From assembly GCA_965153455.1 (NCBI GenBank), contig OZ234495.1, positions 11,652,875 to 11,716,874 of the forward strand: a DNA stretch of 64,000 nt. Direction: 5' to 3'. A program made the position numbers and the translations under genes. Shown here piece by piece: positions 1-12,720 of the stretch. Origin of the DNA: Sphagnum compactum. Taxonomy: Eukaryota > Bryophyta > Sphagnopsida > Sphagnales. Each line of letters begins with the position of its first letter. The first letter of the stretch is position 1. The notes beneath the pieces were generated by a model. The model was given only the letters and a program-made list of their open reading frames with translations, was not told the origin of the DNA and made no database searches.

Positions 1-655
1 TGCCCTGATGGCCCCATTAATGGGCATGGATGGAGTTCAGATGGGGGGCACATGGACTATTTGGGCATGGTCGAAACCTGCCATGTTTTAGTGGGTGTTA
101 TGTTTTGGGCGCAAGGTGCCGAGGCATCAAAACCCATGCCAGGCCACCTCAAAACTAATGATGCATTTTGGACATGTTGCTGAAATAATGTTGGGGCAAT
201 AGTTTCAGAGGAGGTCACAAAATATAGCAAGATTCTTGAAAAAAAAATCACTTTCAGTCATTTCTGACCTGTAGCCAGATTTGGCTAATCCATCTCGTGG
301 ATGATTGCCAATTTTGCTACATAGCAAAATCAAAACACAAAAAAACCCTGACACTAATGGATAACTTTTTTCAAAAGAGAGATCCCAACTTTCAATAATG
401 TTTTTCTTTTATTTGTTTTCGTTTTTTTGGTTTCTTGGTGTGTGGTTGTACATAATTGTAGCTTGTTGTGGTATGGGGAAGATTGCTTTGGATTTGAGAT
501 GTTGCAATTTCTTGCTTTCTGTCGGCACATAGACTGCACCAACACAAGAATCTGTATACGAGTGTGTGTTGTTAGGTCATTTGTGAAATGAAACTGGCCC
601 CGGATCTAGCACCAAATCCTCGACCCAATATTCCTTCTTCTTCTTGCATTGCTTT

Positions 656-697
<42 letters not shown>

Positions 698-3127
698 ATT
701 GTGTGTGTGTGTGTGTGTATAGCAACTTTGTTTCAGAAACGTTTTGGAACGAATTCCTGTTTTGGAAGGAGATGTTTTGGAAGTTTTGTGTGATGGTATT
801 TGCTCTTACTATTTCATCAGTTTTGTGTCATGTTTTTGTACGCAGGTGAGCTTTGAGGGAATTTAATCTCTCTCCCAGTGGATTTTGCAGGCAAAGACGC
901 TTTCAATCTCAGTAGTAAGTATGTTGGTTACCCCATCCATTCATCATTCTTGTTTATTTTTTCATCTCTGGATCTGCATATTTCTTGTGACAAAAAAAGA
1001 TTTTGAAGTCTTGGCTGAATCTTTTTGCATTGCTTGAAGTTTTGAATTTCTGCTTGAGGAGAAATCATGTCGCATGTTGTTGCGTATGTTATTGTATTTT
1101 TGTTGCTGTTGTTGTGGTGGTTGTTGTTTTGCCAAAGGTGGATCAAGTTGTGGTTGAGATTTGTTTGTTTTATTGGGGTTTATATTGGGGGTTTCAGGGT
1201 TTGCAAGATTTGAGTCCACTGCTTCTGGTTTAGTCTGTCCATTTGTTATTTTTCAAACTGACTGGAGCCATTTCCATTTCCACTCTAGAAAGCTCCCTAA
1301 GGAAAGGAATCTTTGAATTCTTACCTGTTTCATTCAGAAATGCAGCAGAAACCAACTCAGCATAAAGGTCTGCTCATTGTGAGCAGATGATCATGTACTT
1401 ATCTGCACATATCAGCTGGAGCTGGTGAATTTGGTGGGGAGTGATGGCAGAGGAAGCCAGTGGGGAGTGATGAGAGTTTATTACTGCCATTCATGATGAA
1501 ACTGAGGGCTGGAACTGACAGAAACAGTCATCTTCAATGTGTGTTGTTGTTGTGAAGTTTTCTATGCAATCTTCTACATATGTTCTGCAGTGGCTTTGGT
1601 GGATGTTCTGCATCCAAGTTGTCACCAGCTATGTGTTTAAAGGATATGTTCAGGGTGCAGGAGGCCTTAACCACTATCCTCTCTGTGCCTTAGGCTTAGA
1701 AGCTTTCTTGTACAGGGACAAGCTTAACTGAAATGAAACTTGCTGTCACAAGGTTGTTGCAGCTTGAATAAGGATAGTCGTTAAGGCTTGAATGAGGTTC
1801 ATGTTGCAGGGATGCTTTGCATTCTCTGAGATTTCTGAAAGGAAATGGAAGACAGGGTTGTATTCCCTGTCATTTGTTTATTGTGGGTGAAATGCTGAAT
1901 GAAAGAAGGAAGCACATTTGCTACAGGGCATGGTGACCAAACAAAATGAGCCAACACATACAATGCAGGGAGAGCTTCTTGTTGACCAGGCATGCTTTCC
2001 TTAGCCCAACTTCAGATAGAAAGTCTGGTATTTACCAGAGGGCTAGTAGTGAGCTCCATAACAGAAAGGTGGCTTCATTTTCCTGGTGACAGTTTCCAAC
2101 ATCTCAATCAACTGTTAACTCTCTCTTTCTTTTTCCTCCCTTGGTTGTTGCTGCTGTTACATTGCTGACATACAGAGTCAGGATAAATTGAATCTGAATA
2201 TAGCCATGGCCACAAAGGTACTTGGAAACATGTCTTCTCTTGTCCACCTTCACAGTAGGCATCCTGCAAACAAAAACTTAACAATACCAGTATGTCAGTC
2301 GTGCACACATCATACAAGCAGTTTGTAGATGTGCTTCTTGATGTCACATCTAGACTTTGCTACCATCATAGATGTTGCTGTTGATGGTCACTGAACATGT
2401 GAGACTGGCATTCTTTTCCTCACCATGTTTTGGTTCTAGTGTGTTCTTTCTAGTTGTTGCCTTTTCCTGTCTTCCTGGTGCAGCTTGCTGTTATGGTCTC
2501 TTGATGTTGAGTTTGAAATCTCATCAACTTTTGTATCATGTCAACAGGCAACTTCCAAATAGTTTGACTCAATCTAAGTACGAAAGGTTTTAGCATGATC
2601 ATCTCTTTCCCAAAATTAACAGCTTCATAAGTAGTGCAAAATCAAAATCTTCTTGAGTTACCTCTACTTACTGCAGTCCTTGGAGTCTTGGAGTTCATGG
2701 ACCACTATGCTGGCCATTGAACTACCCTGTGAAAGAGTATTAATTCTTTTTGTTAATGAATGAAAGAATGGTGGCTGACTCAGCCATTTGCTACAGTCAA
2801 AGTTCATTGGCAACATATCAAAACTCGAGCAGCTGCACAAAGAAATGCTCCTACAGTGTATGTGCCAACAGGGCATTCAAAACATTTTATCCTCTAGGAC
2901 TGACTGCCCATATCCCAGCCCCAGGAATCTGTCTAGGTTGTATGTACTTCCTATGCTGTCTATACTCATAACTGGATTTTGCTGAGAGTCAATTTGTGTT
3001 AGTGCAATCACCACCCCTGGACACACAACCCTGCCCTTCAGAAAACAAGAGGTACTGATCAATACCTGACTTGCCTCATTGAATGCTGCATACAAACTGT
3101 GAAGTGAAGCTTGTATGGAGGTCAATT
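1..3127. other. Non-coding flank downstream of the ERF gene
   Basis: I see no convincing gene in this stretch. Open frames here are under about 85 codons, overlap on both strands, and show no recognisable domain or consistent splice structure. The part just below 3127 should include the 3' untranslated region of the minus-strand ERF gene. The rest holds T-rich DNA and one compound microsatellite near 660-718. Confidence 0.6.
660..718. repeat. Compound (GA)n-(TG)n microsatellite
   Basis: About 17 GA dinucleotides run from 660 to 694. A short GATT spacer follows, then about ten TG dinucleotides to 718. This is a simple sequence repeat, likely to be length-polymorphic. It creates the apparent Arg-Glu and Cys-Val repeats seen if the region is translated. 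Confidence 0.97.
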
Positions 3128-4939
3128 TTAGGGTTGAGGTGGTAATTGTCCCTCTGGGAAGTAGGTGTTAATGTTAATGAAGTCTTGGCCAAGTGACAAC
3201 CCAGTGCTGTTTTGTCCCGACACGGATTCAGTGCTCCACCCACTATCTGGTTGCTCAAATATTTGATCATATGACAGCTCCGGCTGTTGTCTTGAACTCA
3301 ACTGAGAAGTGCCTGTTGCAAAGGCACTGGCCTGCTGTCGCTGCTGCCCAGACATATTCACTGGCATGGTGGGAATTGCCTGCTGATCTTGTGAACCTTG
3401 TAGATTGCCAGACTGTACATGTTCAAGTCTGTACTGGATCATGTTTGAAGACCTAGGTTGTTGTTGCAAGACATTTGGAGAGTGATACGGGAAACCATAA
3501 TCTGTGGGTGGTGTGGGTGGTGTGGTTGGAGCTGCAAATGTAAATCTGTTATGCCTTTGCAACAAAATTTGTTGTTGGTCATAGGTCATGGGTTGTTGCG
3601 TGGAATCAGGACTTAAGTATGTCATGTGAGCTGGAGGCAAATTAGAAGACGGCTGTGGGAGAGTTGTAGACATTTGAGCACGGTTAGTCATGGGGATCAA
3701 AGGGATGTTGTGCAGACTTATGGAAGAGGTTGGAGCTCTGTGTGCAGCAGCACTCCAGTTGCCAATATTTGAGGGTACCTGTCTCATTGAGCCCCCACCT
3801 GCCATTGATGATGTTGTTGCCCATGATCTGGAGGGAGCAAGTGTTGACAGTGTCATGACAGTTGAAGATGGCACTGGCAGTGATGACACTGTTGTGGAAG
3901 AGGGAAGACTTAGAGGAGATGCCTCTTGTGGTTCTCTTGGAGGATGGTCAGGGAAATTCAGTTTAGCTCTAAGTCCCCTGAAATTTCTCGCTGCTACATC
4001 GTATGCTAAAGCAGCATCTTCAGCAGTGTCAAATGTTCCTAGCCACACCTGCGCAGCTTTCTTTGGATCTCGAATCTCAGCTGCCCACTTCCCCCAGGGC
4101 CGCTGCCTCACTCCCCGATACCTGCGCTTCTTTACTGGTTGTGCTTCTGGTTGATGTGCAGCTGCTGCAGATGGCCCAGCCTCAACAGACTGCATTGATG
4201 ATGCCTCTCTCTCCTCCGGAACTTGCAATTCCCTTTCTTCATACTTGATGGCAATTGCTTCTTCTGCACCTCACAGTTTACACAAAAATCAGTCTTTCAG
4301 TTGAAGCACAATTCAGCTCCTCTCTAAAACCCCCTGTGAGAAAGAGGCTCATACAATCCTATCAGAGTGTGGAATCCATTCAGAGAATGCACGCTCTGGA
4401 GGTTACAAAACCCCTTGAAACCCTGAAAACCTAACTTTGCAAAACCCTACGGAAGAATTCTTGACCTTGACTGACTGCAAGGGAAGACGATGTAGGCACT
4501 CACCTTTGGGTCGTCTAAGCTCTGGCAATTTCTTAGGCGCAGAATGGTAGTTGATATGAGGCTGCTGTGTCATCGATTCAGAGCTGTAATCTGGCCGTGC
4601 TTCCATTATCGTACTCGTGTCGGCGCGTCTCCTCGCTACCTCTCCTAACGGTTGCCATGCCGCCGCGATTGCTCTCGCAGGGGCCACCCAGCGTCGCTGT
4701 GTATACGGTAGTCCGTCGTACTCTTGTCGCTCCTCTGTTCGAAACCGCTTCTGTCCCGCTGTTGGTGCTACTTGCTTTCCTTCTTCTCCTCCTTCTCCTG
4801 CCCTAAAATCCCCGTATTGCTGATAGTCTTGAGTCGACGGCGACGCACGGTGGCTTGAGCTGGGCGCTTCATAGCTATAGTCTGCTGCGCCGTCGGACGA
4901 AGGAACCAGGCTCGAAGGCTGAGCCAAGGCAGACACCAT
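3128..4939 (-). CDS. AP2/ERF transcription factor, ERF group X (ABR1/RAP2.6-like)
   Basis: Nuclear DNA-binding regulator; ERF-type factors bind GCC-box promoters in stress and hormone responses. Two coding exons, 4939-4504 and 4269-3128, are joined by a 234-bp GT-AG intron (phase 1) and give 525 residues ending in TAG-free sequence with a TAA stop. The AP2 domain lies at about residues 196-252. It starts [19 protein letters not shown], continues with [16 protein letters not shown], and ends RAKLNFP. The Ala and Asp of WAAEIRD are the ERF-type (not DREB-type) residues. A KKRR basic patch precedes the domain. The C-terminal half is rich in Gln, Ser, Pro and Thr, as in activation regions. The protein begins MVSAL, a motif that in group X relatives is internal (EMSxMVSAL), so the true N-terminus may lie upstream. 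An alternative acceptor 6 nt downstream (exon start 4263) keeps the frame. Family assignment is from domain sequence; the exact orthologue is unknown. Confidence 0.93.
4270..4503 (-). other. ERF gene intron
   Basis: The donor reads AAAG|GTGAGTG at 4504/4503. Two in-phase acceptors exist, GTGAG|GTGCAG with the exon starting at 4269 and GTGCAG|AAG with the exon starting at 4263. They would change residue 146 and add or drop two residues well before the AP2 domain. The frame is open into the intron for a while, but retained sequence reaches a stop at 4403-4405. Confidence 0.8.
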
Positions 4940-6770
4940 GAGCGAGACTTCAGAGATTGGATCTGGCAGTCTCGGTTTTGTTCGGCTAACGGGAGTGCTA
5001 TCGTAACTGCTGGAATCTGGCCAGGACTCACTTGCTTCCAGTTTGTCTAATCTTCGCTGTTGCTTTTCCTACACAGACTTTTGCATAATCAGTCCGAGTA
5101 CGTCCTCGACGAACTCTGCTCTGGAACTCTCATCCCTTCAGGCTCCCCTCTCTCTCTCCCCCCTCCCCCCCCCCCTCTCTCTATTAATTCCGCTTTCTGC
5201 GGCTGATGGTTATAGCCGCCTCTTCCCTTGAGGGGCACGTTCTTCTCTATTCAATCGACGCTAGAACATAAGCTCTTGGGGGGGGACCAAGTACACACAA
5301 TTCGTCACCTTCTCTTGGGCGGCGTAGGTATAATTCTCACAGCTTCGAAAGATTATAAATTCACACATGCAGCAGCTTCTATGTAATCTGCAAAAGTTTC
5401 GCAAAACAAGCTTGCTTCCCCCTACAAGGGGCAATACTACTGCTGGAAATGTTTGGCGACATAACTGATTCAGGTCACGCAAACAACGAAACACCCAACA
5501 AGACTAGAGCAGCAACGAGCAGCAAAGGGAAACCGAATCCCGCAACACAGCTCTGGTCGGCAAATTCTCCGCCTCCAAGTTTTCTAGAATTTCGTTGCCG
5601 CTGCGATCAATTTCGCGACTTTCGTTGCCGCCCACGTCAAGTTTCCAAAGTAAGCAACACCTTTTTTTCCCGTATTCCTCTAGTCAAGTCTAACCTTTCA
5701 ACAACAACTCCTAGAGGGGGAAAAAACAAATAAATCAAAAAAAATAAAGTCAAGAGCCCAATTCTCCTTCTGCACGAACAAACAAACAACCAAGTCCAAC
5801 AACAAAGAAGAAAAACAAAGTCTAGATATAATACTACGAATGAGCTGCGCTTGCGTTCGTGAAAACGTTTTCTTCTTGTGTTTTACAACCCCCTCTCCTT
5901 CGCTGAACCCCTCCCAGCTTTACGTCAAGAGCACTCCACCAAACTCACGACTGCTTCAGCAGACTACCACGTATATAACTAACCAAACAAACTGCATTAA
6001 TTAAAATGAATTTCCTCGTCAATTCATCTCTGCCTCTGTCTCTCTGTCTCTCTAAATCTCTGTGTGTCTTGTGTCTGCGTGTGTTGGTTTTGAGCACCAT
6101 CTCTATCATGTGTTCTTTCGTTGCAAAAAAATTAATGGTAAAATTTGGCCGGTGCCAGTTAGTTTCTGGACAAAACATAGGTAATGGGGGGAAATAAAAA
6201 AACAGAAAAATCTAAACAGTTTGAAATACATGTATATATATATACGAAACCTGAAGCAAAGTTGGAGTTGCATTTTAAATACAATATACTATACGATCGA
6301 TCGAGAGCCTGTGTCTAGTACAATCTACAGATATCGATACGAGTTGAATTCTTGTGGAACCCACCCACCTACATTCCAGTATCACAGAAGTATCTAGTAT
6401 CGCTACCTACTGTGCATGATTTCGTTCCTTACCTAGTAGTGCTGGAAGATGGGGGTGTTGTCTCATTCCTGTCTTGTAAGCAGAGTATAATCATTGTGGG
6501 TCAAACTAGTGTCAAACTCTATGTAGGTTTTTCCATACTAAAAATTCAAGAAAATTCTTGCACACTAGTAATTGTGTGTGTGTGTGTGTACATATGTATG
6601 TGTGGATTTCCCCGCCCCCCCCAAACATTAGATTTTGGATGGAAATTCGTTTTTTCCTTTCTTTTCCCGCCCTGAATGTGACATTAGTTTGCTTTGCATT
6701 GCTCTTTGGCGTGTTTCACGAGTTTGCTTATGTTTTTTAAATTTCTCTTTCTTTTTTTTCTTCTGTTTTT
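4940..6770 (-). other. ERF gene leader region
   Basis: This 1.8-kb stretch lies between the ERF start codon and the candidate TATA box. It holds a CT/C-rich run at about 5145-5185 (GA/G-rich on the mRNA strand), two very short upstream ORFs (5133-5069) and a (TG)n run at 6573-6589. A possible donor (AG|GTAAGG) lies near 6432 on the minus strand, and an acceptor-like GTGTAG lies at 5069-5074 with a CTGAT branch-point-like site upstream. A leader intron is therefore possible but unproven. No other gene is visible. Confidence 0.45.
5069..5133 (-). promoter_or_regulatory. Two short upstream ORFs in the ERF leader
   Basis: The first uORF starts at 5133 and runs 14 codons to a TGA ending at 5089. 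The second starts at 5086 and is only five codons (MQKSV) with its TAG at 5071-5069. The second shares the reading frame of the ERF protein, and after its stop the frame stays open for 43 codons until the ATG at 4939. If transcribed as a leader, these would be expected to reduce translation of the main ORF. If an intron ends at the same TAG, they would be spliced out. Confidence 0.5.
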
Positions 6771-6788
6771 TTTGTTTTGTTTTGGGGG

Positions 6789-6800
6789 CCTTATATAAGG
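6789..6800 (-). promoter_or_regulatory. Palindromic TATA box candidate for the ERF gene
   Basis: CCTTATATAAGG is a perfect 12-bp palindrome containing TATATAA on both strands. On the minus strand it lies 30-35 bp upstream of a predicted start near 6755-6765. ABRE-like and DRE-like sites lie a further 60-130 bp upstream, which favours the minus-strand direction and so the ERF gene. Its 8-bp AT centre is two bases longer than a standard CArG box. Confidence 0.45.
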
Positions 6801-6855
6801 GGGGGATTTTGTTGGTTACGTCTTCTCTCGTGGGGCCGTCTCCGTTCCTTAACGC

Positions 6856-6924
6856 GTCGGCTCGGTCCACAGTGAGGGGACCTGCACTGGAATTTTCTAG
6901 GACGGTTTTTAAGGGGGACGTGGC
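6856..6924 (-). promoter_or_regulatory. DRE-like and ABRE-like sites upstream of the TATA candidate
   Basis: The minus strand carries GCCGAC (DRE/CRT core) at 6861-6856. The plus strand carries ACGTGGC (ABRE consensus) at 6918-6924. Both lie in a GC-richer island (about 6780-7060) that stands out from the AT-rich surroundings. Their spacing from the TATA palindrome fits a stress- or ABA-responsive promoter. Function is inferred from motif matches only. Confidence 0.4.
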
Positions 6925-7074
6925 TTGGGGGTTTAACGTTTTAACGGGATGGGGACGGACGGACGGACCAATAGTAGACGAGAGTGACTTGTAGGGTTCT
7001 GGGAAACGGATACTGCTGGTTAGGAACGCTAGTACTTTCCCAATCAGCACGTTTTGGTCAAATTTGAAGGTCAA

Positions 7075-10000
7075 CTCTAACTAATTTTACTATTGAACAC
7101 AAGCTTCAATATTTAGAATAAGGGGGATATTTCCTACTATACCTTAAAAAACATATCTAGGCTCTGAATATTGTTTAAAGGGACTTCAAGCACTGTCCAT
7201 CCCTAAATAATAGAAAATGAAAAAACTATGAATGAAAAAAAAAATTGTCATATTTTTTACTAAAAAGTGGCCTTTCCCAATAGTTTCATCACTTGTTTGT
7301 TTGTTTATTTTTAGTGCCACTTTTCAACATTACACTTGCGAGCATACAAGAAAATCCTTTTTGGCATCTCAAGTTATAGGTTCGTAGCACCTCGATTTCA
7401 GCCTATCCCACTTCTTCTCCAAAAGTTGGAAGGATTCAATTGTTTCAATAAATCTTTGGAAATCTTTGATTGATCATTGAAGCATGGACATTTCTGTCAC
7501 CAAATTGGGGTATCAACTGGTAAAAACCTCATGGGCACAGTTTTGTTTTGTTTTGTTTTGTCCCCCTCTCATTTGGTGATATCACAAATTTGGAAAAAAA
7601 TTCAAAAAAAAGAAAATTTAGTCAAATTTACACTAAAAATAATCCCCAATCTTTTTTGCCAAAAAACAACAAAAATTTGTTCCCACTCTAAGTCATGAGG
7701 CTTTGGCAAAAAGTGCCTGTAATTTCCATCAAGGATAGTAGTTTATGAAAGAGAATTTTTCAAAGTAAATTCCATCCAGGGACCTATAATCTCACATCAA
7801 AATTAATATTCACTTTGTTTTGATAAAGCTCTCAATATGTGGAGTTGAAATCAATTTAATTGATAATTTCTTACATTGGGCATGGAATGAGAAAAAGGTC
7901 AAATGCTTTCATGAAGTTAAATTTAAAATATTTGAATCCTCTAGTCTTTCTATGTGCAGCAATGACAAAAGAAAAATGTTCATTTTTTATGAAATGTTTC
8001 AACTTTTACTTTTAAAATCAATTATGGCTTTTGAACAATACAACTTTCTTTTCACTATGGTAAAACTAAAATGAGCCCAAGAAAAAAAGTTCACTGATCC
8101 CATTGTTATGTAATGTCTAATCTTCTACAAATCATTCCGTACATGAGATTTCCCAATAGTAGTATAATAAATGAGTAACTTCATTTTTTTACATTCTTGC
8201 CAAACTTTAGGGCACACATCTTTCAAAGCTTGCTATTATAAACAATCCGGTATTTATTACCATACTTTCAACCATATTAATCTTTTAAGAATTTAGCATC
8301 TATGCATTTAAATTAACTTTGTTATTTCACCCATTCTTGTTGAACATGAAATATTTGTCTGCATTGCCAATACACCAATCTTCATGGATGTTTATTCAAA
8401 CTTCTTGAAGAGGCTATCATAAGTTTGTTTCAATAAAACAAAGTCATTAGAGACCAAGATGGGATCACTAAGATATGATATTCATTGCTACTAGTGTAGC
8501 TTGTGCCATTGGCCCAAGTGTGAACACATTTTTAATTTTTCACATTTTGATAGTTGAATATTTTTTTAATTTCGCAGTGTGAACATATTGAGGGTCAACT
8601 GATTTTTCCTTCCAAACCCAATTTCGGAAATTTGTTTGAATTTCTAGCAACAAAAATTCATTCAAAAAACAATATTTTCCCCAACTTAGCTTTGAAAATT
8701 GTGAAATAAACTCTATTAAACCTGAATTTTTGAGGGCTTTCCAAGAACACCATGAATCTTTCCAAATTCCTATACATTTTTCAGTTTTGATTTTATTTAG
8801 TTTTCATTGAAAAAATGTTTCAATAATCAATAGCTTCCACACCATAGTTCCAAACAGTCTCAAACTAAGTTGGTGCACCCCTACTCATTGAGAGCTTTCC
8901 AAAGATACCAAGAGCACGGCAATTTTGGGAGATCTCAAAGTGACAAAACAAAACAAGGTGTGCTATACACGATGGCCCTATCATTTATGTAATATCAAAA
9001 ATAGATATGGTATGGTAAATTGGTCATAGTTTGAATTGTTTTTTTTTTAAAAATAATTTTAATGTACATCATCATGTTGTTGTAAAAGAAAATTTGTCAT
9101 GATTGCTATTTTTTTCCTTTCCTTTTATTTCACATTAGTTATGAGCAATTGAAAAGTGATCTCAAAGTAAATAGTGACATGTTCTAGGAACCTATCTAAA
9201 CATTAAAAAAATTGCAACCAAACCAAAACCAATAGGAAAATGTCACAATAGAAATTTCAATTTTTTTGCAACCTAGTGATTTTTTCTTTAAAGAAATGGA
9301 GTATGTGATCAAATATTCCCTTTCTGCATTTTTTAATTTTTTAATTTTGTAAAAATTTTCACACCCAAAACAACCTTCTTATGACATGCAAATTTGAATG
9401 TTTCCAATCACATTGTCACATTTTGAAAAAATTGCATGAATTATTTTGGTAAGTTATGGATTGGTGACAAAGTCATTTGGGGATGGTTGTACAATTTCGG
9501 AGGTGCTGGAAAAAGAAAATGTCATAAGATGAATGTGCATCCTTTTACAAACAAATAAGGATGAATCATCTCACCTAGTTTCTAGGGGCCAAAATCCCTT
9601 GAAGCTACTATCTTCTATAGTGATTCTCAACACAATATCCCTCCCTTACATGGTAGGGCCAACAAACTACCTTGCTTCATACATAGATGATCACAAAGGA
9701 GTTACCATGAGTTCTCTTGAAATATATGTTTTGATTAATAAAGCTCCTTTTAAACTCCTAAAGTTGAAACACAAGTCAATATTGTATTTCCATATAAGTA
9801 TTTCAAAAGTTGTTTGCAAGTTGGATTTTTCCATAGTCATTCTTAAGCATCTTGAGCCTTTTAATGGTCCACATGGATATATTGCGACAAATTGCAATGA
9901 AAAATTGTGTGCAAATTAATCTTCACCTTAAACAAATGTAATAATTGCATGAATAAATTCCACTCATATAATGAAAAAGAATATATCAATACAGTCAATA

Positions 10001-12200
10001 TCACATGAGTATTTTTTTCCCACCACATGAGTCATGTGTTCTATTATACATTCTACTTATCTTTCAACACCCATTTGCAACCAACAAAGTAATGACCAAA
10101 TGTCACACTAATAAAAATCCTAATTTTCTTATTCTTCCAAACACATGAATTCATAATGCCTTTCCAATGTCAAAATATCCTTTGATTCTATTGTTTTCTA
10201 AAACTTTGAAACTAAATTGATGTTGATGTTGGTTAAGAAAACAAATCTAACATTGAATGACTTCAAAAGTTATCATAGAGTTTTACCACTCATTCACACC
10301 TAATATGTTTCCATCTCTATCTTCTTTTGATGCCCTATTAGAACCTTTGAGTACATAATACTAAAGACAAATTATATTCTCTAAAACTCTTCAACTTCTC
10401 AAATACAATGCAACAATTTATGATGACTTTTCATTTTCAAGGTTATATAGCATGTGACCTTCATGTGTTTCACATTGACTTTTGATCCTTGTCAAATTCA
10501 TTTTCACTTCCCTATGACATGAATTAACCAACACGACTAAATACATTAATTGAGCCATATGTTGTTTGTTGTCATTCCAAGTCTTCTAAAATGTTTTTGC
10601 TAAAAGATGCAAAACTATAAACACAATTTTAAATATATACAATCATGCCACATTTTTTCCCCAAAACATATAATCCATCAAATTCCTTTTGTTGTAAAAT
10701 TATGTCACACATTTTCAACAAGTTGATTCAACTAACATATAACCACACAAGTTTCTATTGTATTAAATTAATAATATTTTGTTCTAAAACCTATGGGCAA
10801 TGGGTTAATTACAAAAATATTCTTTTATAACTCAATACTCATTATTTATAACTAATTAATACATTGATAACAAATTCTTTGTCAACTGTAAAATAGAATC
10901 ACACCTTCAGTTTTTAAATTAAAAACATCAACAAACTAATCAAACACACCATCAACTTTAAAATTACAAAATGTTTCATTACATTTTGTACATATGCTTT
11001 GATGAGTTTCCATAGGAAGAAAACCCATATATTTCTCACTCAAATAAATAGAATATCAAAAAGTAAATGATAAAAAAATAGAATGTAATCTACCCACAAC
11101 TTATTCATGCCTTTAAACCAAGTTAATATCATGTAGAAAACAACCAATCAACCCAACTTGCCAATAATAGTAGTTTGCCAAACAACTTAAAGACAAAGAA
11201 TGAAGAAAATACCAAGAACTTTAATGACTTGAGTACCCATAACAAAGATAAAATCAAATAAACTCCCTTATAGATCAAAAGCAATCAATCACTTCAAAGG
11301 ATTGCCTACCTAAAACGACAATTTAACTTTCTCTTTTATGCAAAAAGAAAGTTAATTGTATAACATTAAAAGCTCGTAAATAAAAAAAATAGAAGTCTAC
11401 CACAACAAATATTAGTATACCATGGAAAATATAGGTCACTTATATTTGCCATGTGTGGGTAGCACAAAACCTTCCACACATGTGCTACCCCTCCAAAGTA
11501 TTTGATGAAATGTTGCAAGACTCAAGTGATAAAACACTTAGGGGAGGAAAACACCTGTCTTGGTCTAATACAATTCCATTAACCTTGCATTGTGAACACC
11601 AACCACAAACTTTTTGCAACTTTTCTTTTCTGAACATCTTTCCAAATTTGAGAAGGTTGGGTCAAAAGAAAAAAATAAAATCGTATGGATAAAAGAAGGA
11701 GAGTCATTGGACATCTTTTGTGCACCTTATAGCTAGATGTGATGGCAAATCATGTGGTATTGCCACTAGTAGTATATTAGACACTTTGCAAGACCAAGCA
11801 ATTATACTTCATTATCATCAATCCACAAATTTACTAATGTTAGTTCATTGTAAAGGTGAAGGCCAATGTTGGGTGGTTCTCATTTTTTCAATGAGAACCT
11901 TTAAGGTTTTCAGTTTGGTTTTTAGAACAAAAACCAAATTTTTTCACATAAAATGATCTAACCTTCATAAGAACCTACCTATTAATTCTTTCCCAAGTGA
12001 AAATCAACTTTTTGAAAACCTCAAAGGTATCACTTGGAAGTTGAAGGTGATAACCTTTCAAGGTATAAAAATATGGGGGCACCAGTTTTTAGGTTGTTTA
12101 GTTAGGTTTATGTTTTAGTTTGGGCGACACAACCTCTCAACGGCTCTTTTAATGCCTCCTTCAATAGGAGCTTCATGAAGAAGCTTCCCACTTTTCTACA
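7075..12200. other. AT-rich intergenic DNA, no gene seen
   Basis: Long A- and T-runs dominate. The longest open frame is 128 codons on the plus strand (9533-9919), with no recognisable motif, no splice context and an unremarkable composition. Open frames at 11453-11956 are equally unsupported. I take the block as old, decayed repeat DNA. Confidence 0.55.
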
Positions 12201-12239
12201 GAACGAGGCCAAGTTGTAGCTTGGCCCCACTTCCTCCTT

Positions 12240-12720
12240 TTTTTGTGTTTTTTGTTCTTCCATGTTTTGTTATTTCATTGTGTTTCGTTGTTTCATTGTG
12301 CTTTGCTGCTCCTCCGTGCTTGCTATTTTGTCATGTTTTGTTGTTTCACTATGTTTTATTGCCCTGTCATGTTTCGTTACTTCGTTGTGTTTCGCTACTA
12401 TATGTTTCACCATTCTTCCATATTTTGTTGCATCCCTACTCCTCCATGCATGGATATTCCTCTATGTTTCATTGTTCCTTAGTGCTTTGTTGCTCCTCTG
12501 TGAGTGGTTGTTCCTATATGTTTGATTACTCCCTAGTGTTTCGTTGCTTCTTTGTGCATGATTGTTCCTTTATGTTTCATTGCTCCTTGGTGTTTTGCTA
12601 CTCACTTGTGCTTTGAAGCTCGCTCGTGCTTTGTTGCTCCCTTTCCTAAGTACCTTTTAACCCTATGTTGTTTCACTGCTCCTCTATGCTTCACTATTTT
12701 TTTGCCCAGTTCGACATTCC
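12240..12720 (+). repeat. Degenerate 21-bp minisatellite (TGTTTCATTGCTCC-like units)
   Basis: A unit close to TGTTTCRTTGCTCCTTNGTGC recurs roughly every 21 bp, with some units grouped into about 63-bp blocks. Because 21 is divisible by three, all three plus frames remain open and give Cys/Phe/Leu-rich repeated peptides (CFVxxLCF-like). These look like repeat translation rather than a real membrane protein: there is no initiation context and no conserved termini. Confidence 0.75.

Noticed and set aside
3690-4154. 154-codon plus-strand open frame
   Set aside because: It lies antisense to the AP2 domain exon of the ERF gene and reflects the codon bias of the real minus-strand gene. No domain of its own.
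9533-9919. 128-codon plus-strand frame as a gene
   Set aside because: No domain, no splice or promoter context, and surrounding AT-rich DNA of the same composition. The length is possible by chance in this region.
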